A stretch of 36,560 nt of DNA from Blastococcus sp. TF02-09 (lineage in GTDB: Bacteria > Actinomycetota > Actinomycetes > Mycobacteriales > Geodermatophilaceae), in NCBI RefSeq assembly GCF_003319105.1, contig NZ_QOHH01000017.1, positions 1-36,560 of the forward strand, given 5' to 3'. How positions within the stretch are numbered: the stretch's first letter is position 1; the number at the start of each line of letters is the position of its first letter. The translations under genes and the position numbers were made by a program. Shown here one piece after another: positions 6,679 through 12,997 of the stretch. The notes beneath the pieces are model-generated. The model searched no databases, had not been told where the DNA came from, and saw nothing but the letters and a program-made list of their open reading frames with translations.

Positions 6679-7475
6679 CCGAACTCGAGAGCGAGGCGAT
6701 GGAGGCGGAGTTCGACACCGTCGCCGGGTGGACCGAGGAGGCGGTGCGGGCGCTCGGTGCCCAGACCGCGATCCCGGCGGGCTGCCGGGGCAGCGGCAGC
6801 GAGGGTGCGCTGCGCTGGCTGGCCGACCGGCTGGAGCTGCGGCCCGGGGTCCGGGTGCTCGACTCCGGCGCGGGGGTGGGCGGCCCGGCCGCGTGGCTGG
6901 CCGCCGAACGGGGCGTGCACCCGGTCTGCGCCGAGCCGATGGCCGCCGCGGTGCGCGCCTCCCGGCGGCTGTTCGGGCTGCGGGCGGTCGTGGCCATGGG
7001 GCAGCAGCTGCCCTTCGCGGACGCCTCGTTCGACGCCGCCGTCTGCCTGGGGGTCCTGTGCACCACCTCGGACAAGGCTGGGGCGCTGGGTGAGCTGCGC
7101 CGGGTGCTCACCGACGGCGCCCGGCTGGGCCTGCTGGTGTTCGTCGCCGACGGGCCGCTGGGCTCGGCGCCTCCCGAGGGCAACGAGTTCCCGTCCGAGG
7201 CGGAGACCCGCGAGCTCCTGGCCGCGGCCGGGTTCGAGGTGCTGGAGGCCACCGAGGCCGACCTCGCCGACAGCCCGGAGGAGTGGACCCGCGCGGCCGA
7301 CGCCGTCGACGCGGAGGTCGAGCGCCGGCACGGGCAGGACCCGGCCTTCCGCCAGGCGCAGGAGAACTCGGGGCGGGTCGGCCGGCTGCTGTCGGACGGC
7401 TCCCTGCGCCCGTGGCTCGCCGTCGCCACCGCCGTCGTCACCGTCCGAAACGCGCGGGACACATCCCCGAACTAG
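6675..7475 (+). CDS. Class I SAM-dependent methyltransferase
   Basis: 266 residues, ATG 6675 overlapping the preceding stop (ATGA), so co-translated with the MTHFR-like gene. Motif I is VLDSGAGVGG (61-70), followed by the acidic motif II region (VCAEPM) and LPFADASFDAAVCLGVLCTT (motifs III-IV); these form a Rossmann-fold SAM site of the Methyltransf_11 type. The Cys-rich GVLCTT is where ubiquinone/menaquinone-type enzymes carry other residues, so the acceptor is unclear. Being paired with a folate-type reductase hints at linked one-carbon metabolism, but SAM enzymes do not use methyl-THF directly. The stop codon overlaps the -10 element of the next transcription unit. Confidence 0.8.
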   Translation: MTELESEAMEAEFDTVAGWTEEAVRALGAQTAIPAGCRGSGSEGALRWLADRLELRPGVRVLDSGAGVGGPAAWLAAERGVHPVCAEPMAAAVRASRRLFGLRAVVAMGQQLPFADASFDAAVCLGVLCTTSDKAGALGELRRVLTDGARLGLLVFVADGPLGSAPPEGNEFPSEAETRELLAAAGFEVLEATEADLADSPEEWTRAADAVDAEVERRHGQDPAFRQAQENSGRVGRLLSDGSLRPWLAVATAVVTVRNARDTSPN

Positions 7476-7485
7476 GTTCTCGCTC
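7473..7485 (+). promoter_or_regulatory. TANNNT -10 element before the ATP-grasp gene
   Basis: TAGGTT (7473-7478) is followed by 7 nt and the ATG at 7486, again the leaderless spacing, with no Shine-Dalgarno. It overlaps the methyltransferase stop codon and would start a separate transcript for the ATP-grasp cassette. Confidence 0.45.
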
Positions 7486-9099
7486 ATGGCGGACCTCTTC
7501 GACGGCTACGTCCTGGGGCAGCAGTGGGACGAGATGTTCTGCGCCGTCGGGGACCCGCGTCCGGCCTACGCGGGCCTGTTCGCCTCGCTGCAGCCGATCG
7601 ACGGCGAGGAGCTGGCCGCCCGGGCCGACCTGCTGAGCCAGACCTACCGCGACGCCGGGGTCACCTTCGCCCACGCCGGTGAGGAGCAGCCCTTCCCGCT
7701 GGACATCGTGCCGCGGGTCATCGGCGCCGACGAGTGGGACGTCATCGAGCGCGGCGTCGCCCAGCGGGTGCTGGCGCTGGAGGCCTTCCTCGCCGACGTC
7801 TACGGCGCCGGCCAGGTGTTCGCCGACCGGGTCGTGCCGCGCAGCGTGGTGACGACGAGCGCGCACTTCCACCGCCAGGCGCACGGGCTGGTGCCACCCA
7901 ACGGGGTGCGGGTGCACGTCAGCGGTATCGACCTGGTGCGCGACGAGGCCGGCGACTTCCGGGTGCTCGAGGACAACCTGCGCTCCCCGTCGGGGGTCAG
8001 CTACGTCATCACCAACCGGGCGGCGATGAGCCAGGTGCTGCCGGAGCTCTTCGCCGACCACCGCATCCAGCCGGTCGACGACTACCCGACCCGGTTGCTC
8101 GCCGCGCTCAAGGCGTCCGCGCCCTCGAACGTCGCCGACCCGACGGTCGTCGTCCTCACCCCCGGCGTCTACAACTCCGCCTACTTCGAGCACGCGCTGC
8201 TGGCCCGGCAGATGGGCGTGGAGCTGGTCGAGGGCCGCGACCTGGTCTGCGCCGGCAACCAGGTGAGCATGCGGACGACGGACGGGCAGCGACGCGTCGA
8301 CGTCATCTACCGGCGCATCGACGACGAGTTCCTCGACCCGGTGCACTTCCGCCCCGACTCGGTGATCGGCTGCGCCGGGGTGCTCAACGCCGCCCGGACC
8401 GGCCGGGTGACCATCGCCAACGCGGTGGGCAACGGCGTCGCCGACGACAAGCTGCTCTACACCTGGGTGCCCGACCTGGTCCGGTACTACCTGGGCGAGG
8501 AGCCGGTGCTGCAGAACGCCGAGACCTACCGGCTCGACGACCGGGACACCGTCGAGTGGGTGCTGGAGTCCCTCGACCAGCTGGTGCTCAAGCCGGTGGA
8601 CGGCTCCGGGGGAAAGGGCATCGTCATCGGTCCGCGCGCCGACGAGAAGACGTTGGTGGAGCTGGCCGTCAAGGTGCGCGCCACCCCGCGGGACTGGATC
8701 GCGCAGAAGCCGATCGGGCTGTCCACGTGCCCGACGCTGGTGGGCGGCCGGATCGCGCCGCGGCACGTGGACCTGCGGCCGTTCGCGGTCAACGACGGCG
8801 AAAAGGTGTGGGTGCTGCCCGGCGGCCTGACGCGGGTGGCCCTGCCGGAGGGGGAGCTGGTGGTGAACTCCAGCCAGGGTGGCGGCTCCAAGGACACCTG
8901 GGTGCTCAGCCCCCCGCGGCCGGTGGGCGACGGCGACGTCGGAGACCCGGCGCGCGACCTGACCACCGTCGAGTTCACCCCGGCCGACCTGCCGGACGAG
9001 CCGTCGGTGCCCGACCCCGGCCCGCTCAACGACAACGCCCTCGCCCAGGCCCAGCAGCAACAACAGCTGTCCGAGCCGCAGGGGGGCGCGGGATGCTGA
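7486..9099 (+). CDS. Circularly permuted ATP-grasp type 2 protein
   Basis: 537 residues from ATG 7486. The family hallmarks are FDGYVLGQQWDEMF near the start, RVLEDNLRSPSGVSYVITNR (about 158-177) and KPVDGSGGKGIVIGP (about 369-383), the last being the nucleotide-binding Gly-rich loop. ATP-grasp enzymes of this permuted group are predicted amide/peptide ligases forming an acyl-phosphate intermediate. It is always found next to alpha-E and transglutaminase-like genes, as here, and is thought to make or process an unidentified peptide tag or small peptide. The end of the gene (AQAQQQQQLSEPQGG) is low-complexity and not conserved. The last 7 bp overlap the alpha-E start, giving tight coupling. 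Confidence 0.9.
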   Translation: MADLFDGYVLGQQWDEMFCAVGDPRPAYAGLFASLQPIDGEELAARADLLSQTYRDAGVTFAHAGEEQPFPLDIVPRVIGADEWDVIERGVAQRVLALEAFLADVYGAGQVFADRVVPRSVVTTSAHFHRQAHGLVPPNGVRVHVSGIDLVRDEAGDFRVLEDNLRSPSGVSYVITNRAAMSQVLPELFADHRIQPVDDYPTRLLAALKASAPSNVADPTVVVLTPGVYNSAYFEHALLARQMGVELVEGRDLVCAGNQVSMRTTDGQRRVDVIYRRIDDEFLDPVHFRPDSVIGCAGVLNAARTGRVTIANAVGNGVADDKLLYTWVPDLVRYYLGEEPVLQNAETYRLDDRDTVEWVLESLDQLVLKPVDGSGGKGIVIGPRADEKTLVELAVKVRATPRDWIAQKPIGLSTCPTLVGGRIAPRHVDLRPFAVNDGEKVWVLPGGLTRVALPEGELVVNSSQGGGSKDTWVLSPPRPVGDGDVGDPARDLTTVEFTPADLPDEPSVPDPGPLNDNALAQAQQQQQLSEPQGGAGC

Positions 9100-10043
9100 G
9101 CCGGATCGCGGAGTCGCTGTTCTGGATCGGCCGCTACGTGGAGCGCGCCGACGACACCTCCCGCATCCTCGACGTGCACACCCAGCGCCTGGTCGAGGAC
9201 CCGTGGATCGACGAGCGGCGGGCGTGCGCCAACTTGCTGGCGCTGATGGGCTCGCCGGTCCCCGAACCGGAGGCCGACACCGAGCGGGTGCTCGCCACCC
9301 TCGCCTTCGACCGGACCAGCCCCAGCTCGATCGTGGGCGCGCTGTCGGCCGCCCGCGAGAACGCCCGGGGCGCGCGCGAGGTGCTGAGCGCCGAGATCTG
9401 GGAGTCGCTCAACGTCACGCACAACGCCCTGCCGCAGCAGCGCACGATGGCCCGCCGGTACGGCCCGCACTCGCTGTTCCGGTTCGTCCGCGAGCGCTCG
9501 GCGATGGTGTTCGGGCTGGCCGACGCCACGATGAGCCGCGACGAGAGCTGGCTGTTCCTCATCCTCGGCCGGTCGCTCGAGCGGGTGGACATGACCTCCC
9601 GGATGCTGTCGACCCGCGTGCTCGCCGGGGACGCCGCGCCGTCCTGGACGCTGGTGCTGCGCTCCACCGGCGCCTACGAGCCCTACCTGCGCACCTACCG
9701 CGGCGTCGTCGACTCCAGCCGGGCCGCGGAGTTCCTGCTGCTGGACCGGCTCTTCCCGCGGTCGGTGTTCGCCTCGCTCGAGCAGGCCGAGGCGTGCCTC
9801 GCGGAGCTGCAGCGCTCCACGGTCCGGGACACCGCCCGGGTCGGCGTGGCCGGCGAGGCGCACCGCATCGTCGGCCGGGCCCGCACCATGCTGGAGTTCA
9901 TGAGCACGCCCGACCTGCTGGCGCAGCTGCCCGCACGGCTGGAGGAGCTCCAGCGCACCTCCTCGGCGGCCAGCGCCGCGGTGACCCACCGCTACTTCAC
10001 CGAGCAGGCCCCGCAGGTGTGGGTGCCCGAGCAGGTCGGGTGA
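9093..10043 (+). CDS. Alpha-E domain protein (DUF403)
   Basis: 316 residues from ATG 9093, overlapping the ATP-grasp stop by 7 bp. MLSRIAESLFWIGRYVERAD at the N-terminus is the near-invariant alpha-E signature, and the rest is an all-helical fold with conserved ESWLFLILGRSLERVDMTSR (about 150-169). The biochemical role is unknown. The family is genetically tied to permuted ATP-grasp ligases and transglutaminase-like proteases and is assumed to be part of the same pathway, perhaps as scaffold or second catalytic subunit. No signal peptide or membrane helix was seen, so it is cytoplasmic. Confidence 0.92.
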   Translation: MLSRIAESLFWIGRYVERADDTSRILDVHTQRLVEDPWIDERRACANLLALMGSPVPEPEADTERVLATLAFDRTSPSSIVGALSAARENARGAREVLSAEIWESLNVTHNALPQQRTMARRYGPHSLFRFVRERSAMVFGLADATMSRDESWLFLILGRSLERVDMTSRMLSTRVLAGDAAPSWTLVLRSTGAYEPYLRTYRGVVDSSRAAEFLLLDRLFPRSVFASLEQAEACLAELQRSTVRDTARVGVAGEAHRIVGRARTMLEFMSTPDLLAQLPARLEELQRTSSAASAAVTHRYFTEQAPQVWVPEQVG

Positions 10044-10050
10044 GGCGGCG

Positions 10051-10938
10051 ATGACCCAGTTCCAAGCGCAGGCGCCGGTCGCGCGCACCCCCGGCTCGCG
10101 GTGGCGGCTGCAGATCGTGCACCGCACCCGCTTCCACTACAGCGGCCCGGTGCGCTCCTCCTACAACGAGGCGCGGCTGACGCCGGATAACAGCGCCCGG
10201 CAGACGACGCTGCGCTCCCGGGTGGAGATCGAACCCGGGGCCACCGCCTACCCCTACCGCGACTACTGGGACTCCACGGTCACCGCCTTCGACCTGCACA
10301 CGCCGCACGCGGAGCTCGTGGTCACCGGGACGTCGATCGTCGAGGCCGGGCCCGACCTCGCCGCGCACGACCGGCTGGGCTGGGCGGCGCTGGCCGGGCG
10401 CGAGGTCCGCGAGCAGTTCGGCGAGCTGCTGGCCCCGACGGCGCTGACCGCCATCGACGACGACGTCGTCGCCGCCGCCCGGGACCTGGTGGGCGACGGC
10501 CGGCCCCAGGACGCCGGCCCGCTGGTGTGCGGGTTCGTGCACGACCACATGGAGTACCTGTCGGGCTCCACGAACGTGAAGACCAACGCGATGCAGGCCT
10601 GGCGGCGGGGCTTGGGCGTCTGCCAGGACATCACCCACGTCACCGTCGGCATCCTGCGCGCGCTGGGCATACCGGCGCGCTACGTCTCGGGCTACCTGCA
10701 CCCGCGGCCCGACGGCGAGATCGGCGCCGCGGTGACCGGCGAGAGCCACGCGTGGGTGGAGTGGTGGGACGGCGGCTGGAACGGCTTCGACCCGACCAAC
10801 TCCGTCCCGATCGGCAACCGGCACGTCACCCTCGGCCGCGGCCGGGACTACGGCGACGTCCCGCCCTTCAAGGGCCTGTTCTCCGGGCCGCGCAGCGAGG
10901 GGCACACGGTCACCGTCGAGGTCACCCGCCTCGCTTGA
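10051..10938 (+). CDS. Transglutaminase-like cysteine protease family protein
   Basis: 295 residues, ATG 7 bp after the alpha-E stop, with GGTGAGG upstream. An N-terminal beta domain (about 18-100, RLQIVHRTRFHYSGPV) is the bacterial transglutaminase-like N region. The papain-like core has the triad C191 (GLGVCQDITH), H233 (GESHAWVEWW) and D247 (GFDPTN), so it looks catalytically competent. Bacterial members usually hydrolyse peptides rather than crosslink them. In this cassette a plausible job is trimming or releasing the peptide made by the ATP-grasp ligase (inference). There is no signal peptide. Confidence 0.92.
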   Translation: MTQFQAQAPVARTPGSRWRLQIVHRTRFHYSGPVRSSYNEARLTPDNSARQTTLRSRVEIEPGATAYPYRDYWDSTVTAFDLHTPHAELVVTGTSIVEAGPDLAAHDRLGWAALAGREVREQFGELLAPTALTAIDDDVVAAARDLVGDGRPQDAGPLVCGFVHDHMEYLSGSTNVKTNAMQAWRRGLGVCQDITHVTVGILRALGIPARYVSGYLHPRPDGEIGAAVTGESHAWVEWWDGGWNGFDPTNSVPIGNRHVTLGRGRDYGDVPPFKGLFSGPRSEGHTVTVEVTRLA

Positions 10939-10940
10939 TC

Positions 10941-10962
10941 CTGCTTCTCCGCGGAAAAGCAG
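10941..10962 (+). promoter_or_regulatory. Hairpin overlapping the leader of the ABC-F gene
   Basis: CTGCTTCTCCGCGGAAAAGCAG is a 22-nt inverted repeat with one mismatch pair. It starts 3 bp after the transglutaminase stop and its last two bases overlap AGGGGGG (10961-10967), the possible ribosome-binding site of the next gene. It may terminate the upstream operon or, if transcribed through, limit translation of the ABC-F protein. Confidence 0.45.
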
Positions 10963-10969
10963 GGGGGCG

Positions 10970-10982
10970 GATACTGGTGGCG
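10970..10982 (+). promoter_or_regulatory. Possible -10 element for a leaderless ABC-F transcript
   Basis: GATACT (10970-10975) is followed by 7 nt and the ATG at 10983. This fits a leaderless start. It competes with a leadered reading in which AGGGGGG (10961-10967) serves the in-frame GTG at 10977. Confidence 0.35.
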
Positions 10983-12803
10983 ATGAGCGCACCGCTGAAC
11001 CTGGTCAACTTCGAGCGGGTGCACAAGGCATTCGGCACGACGGTCGTCCTCGACGACGTCTCCCTGGGCGTCGCCGCGGGCGAGCGGATCGGGGTCGTGG
11101 GCCGCAACGGCGGCGGCAAGAGCACGCTGATGTCCCTGCTCACCGGTATTGACGAGCCCGACTCCGGCCGGGTCACCCGCCGCGGCGACCTCGCGATGGG
11201 CGTCCTGGACCAGCTGGGCACCCTCCCCGAGGGGACGACGGTGCGCGACGTCGTCCTCCCCACGACCCTGTTCGCCAGCGAGCACGAGTGGGCCGCCGAC
11301 CCCGCCGTCCGCAGCGTGCTCGCCGGGCTGGAGCTCGACCGGATGGGCCTGGACGCCCCGGTCGCCCCGATGTCCGGTGGCGAACGGCGCCGCGTGGCCC
11401 TGGCCGCCCAGCTCATCCGCCCGCTGGACCTGCTCGTGCTCGACGAGCCGACCAACCACCTCGACGTCGAGGGCGTCGCCTGGCTGGCCGAGTACGTGCG
11501 CTCGCGCCCCGGCGGGCTGGTCGTCGTCACCCACGACCGCTGGTTCCTCGACGAGGTGTGCACCACGACGTGGGAGGTCGCCGACGGCGCGGTGCACGCC
11601 TACGACGGCGGCTACTCGGCGTACACGCTGGCCCGGGCGGAGCGGGCGCGGATCGCCTCGGTCACCGAGGAGCGGCGGCTCAACCTCGTGCGCAAGGAGC
11701 TGGCCTGGCTGCGGCGCGGCCCGCCGGCCCGCACCAGCAAGCCGAAGTTCCGCATCGAGGCCGCGCAGGCGCTGATCGCCGACGAGCCGCCGCCGCGGGA
11801 CACCATGGCGCTCCAGGGCTTCGCCGCCCGGCGCCTCGGCAGGACGGTCTACGACGTCGAGGACGTCTCCTACGCCGTCCCCACCGAGCAGGGCCCGCGC
11901 ACGCTGTTCCGGGACCTGACCTGGAACGTCGGCCCGGGCGACCGGATCGGCATCGTCGGCGTCAACGGCGCGGGCAAGACCTCGCTGCTCAAGCTGCTCG
12001 TGGGGGAGACAGAGCCCGACTCGGGCCGGGTGGTCGTCGGTCAGACGGTGGCGGCGGCCTACCTGTCGCAGCACGTCGCGGAGCTGCCGCCGAAGGCGCG
12101 GGTGCTGGAGGCGGTGCAGGACGTCGCCCGGCTGGCCCGGATCGGCAACCAGGAGATCTCGGCGTCGTCGCTGGCCGAGCGGTTCGGGTTCGCGGCCAGC
12201 CGCCAGTGGACGCCGGTCGGCGACCTCTCCGGCGGCGAGCGGCGGCGGCTGCAGCTGCTCCGGCTGCTCATGGCCGAGCCGAACGTGCTGGTGCTCGACG
12301 AGCCGACCAACGACCTGGACATCGACACCCTCACCGCGCTCGAGGACCTGCTCGACACCTTCCCCGGCACGGTGCTGGTCGTCAGCCACGACCGGTACTT
12401 CGTGGACCGGGTCTGCGACACGGTGGTGGCGCTGCTGGGTGACGGCTCGCTCGCCGAGCTGCCCGGCGGGGTCGAGGAGTACCTGCGGCGCCGGGCGGCC
12501 GGCGGTGCCCCCCTGACGACGGCGGCCGGCGACGCGGGGCCGCGTCCGGTGGGTGCGCCGTCGACCGCGAAGTCCGCCGTCTCGGCCGCCGAGGCGCGCG
12601 CGGCGAAGAAGGAGGTCGGCCGGCTGGAGCGCCGCATGCTCAAGCTGGACGCCGACGAGCAGAAGCTGCACGAGCAGCTCGCCGCCGCCGCGACCGACTA
12701 CGCGCGGGCGGCCGAGCTCGACGCCCAGCTGCGGGCGCTGCAGGCGGAGAAGGACGCGGTCGAGGAGGCCTGGCTGACCGCCGCGGAGCTCGCCGAGGGG
12801 TGA
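10983..12803 (+). CDS. ABC-F family ATPase (Uup-like)
   Basis: 606 residues from ATG 10983, or 608 from the GTG at 10977 that has the better-spaced AGGGGGG. There are two ABC domains in one chain and no membrane segment. Domain 1 has Walker A GRNGGGKST, signature MSGGERRR and Walker B LLVLDEPTNHLD. Domain 2 has GVNGAGKTS, LSGGERRR and VLVLDEPTNDLD. The inter-domain linker carries the basic helical segment LVRKELAWLRRGPPART typical of ABC-F proteins. The C-terminal coiled coil (about 535-606) is as in Uup. ABC-F proteins bind the ribosomal E site to rescue or protect translation. Whether this one gives antibiotic resistance or is a housekeeping Uup-type factor cannot be told; the C-terminal coiled coil favours the latter. 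Confidence 0.9.
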   Translation: MSAPLNLVNFERVHKAFGTTVVLDDVSLGVAAGERIGVVGRNGGGKSTLMSLLTGIDEPDSGRVTRRGDLAMGVLDQLGTLPEGTTVRDVVLPTTLFASEHEWAADPAVRSVLAGLELDRMGLDAPVAPMSGGERRRVALAAQLIRPLDLLVLDEPTNHLDVEGVAWLAEYVRSRPGGLVVVTHDRWFLDEVCTTTWEVADGAVHAYDGGYSAYTLARAERARIASVTEERRLNLVRKELAWLRRGPPARTSKPKFRIEAAQALIADEPPPRDTMALQGFAARRLGRTVYDVEDVSYAVPTEQGPRTLFRDLTWNVGPGDRIGIVGVNGAGKTSLLKLLVGETEPDSGRVVVGQTVAAAYLSQHVAELPPKARVLEAVQDVARLARIGNQEISASSLAERFGFAASRQWTPVGDLSGGERRRLQLLRLLMAEPNVLVLDEPTNDLDIDTLTALEDLLDTFPGTVLVVSHDRYFVDRVCDTVVALLGDGSLAELPGGVEEYLRRRAAGGAPLTTAAGDAGPRPVGAPSTAKSAVSAAEARAAKKEVGRLERRMLKLDADEQKLHEQLAAAATDYARAAELDAQLRALQAEKDAVEEAWLTAAELAEG

Positions 12804-12811
12804 CCCGTCGC

Positions 12812-12895
12812 CGTCCTCCCTCACCGCGGAGCGTCCTCCCTCACCGTGCACCGTGAGGGAGGACGCGCTGGGATCAGGTCACCTGATCCCAGCGC
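12812..12895 (+). terminator. Stacked hairpins after the ABC-F gene
   Basis: CGTCCTCCCTCACCG occurs twice in direct order (12812-12826 and 12832-12846) and once inverted (about 12852-12865). The pair 12831-12844 / 12853-12866 forms a perfect 14-bp stem. A second perfect 15-bp stem (12865-12879 / 12881-12895, centred on GGTCACC) begins within the last two bases of the first. Either upstream copy can pair with the inverted one, so alternative folds exist. No T-run. The likely role is termination before the mrp operon. Confidence 0.7.
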
Positions 12896-12920
12896 GGGAG
12901 CAGGCCCCGGAGACGGCCGG

Positions 12921-12926
12921 TAGCCT
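12921..12926 (+). promoter_or_regulatory. Candidate -10 of the mrp operon promoter
   Basis: TAGCCT lies after the stacked hairpins and about 72 bp before the mrpA start, so transcription would begin near 12933 and give a leader of about 65 nt. No convincing -35 was seen. Confidence 0.35.
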
Positions 12927-12997
12927 GGGGTCACCGCCGCCGGTCAGCCCTCGCCGTCTGTGGTCGTCCCCGAGCCCACCACGACTCCCGGAGACCT

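Noticed and set aside
8001..9099. Glutathionylspermidine-synthase-type function for the ATP-grasp protein
   Set aside because: The motifs and the alpha-E and transglutaminase neighbours match the permuted ATP-grasp type 2 family, for which no such activity is shown.
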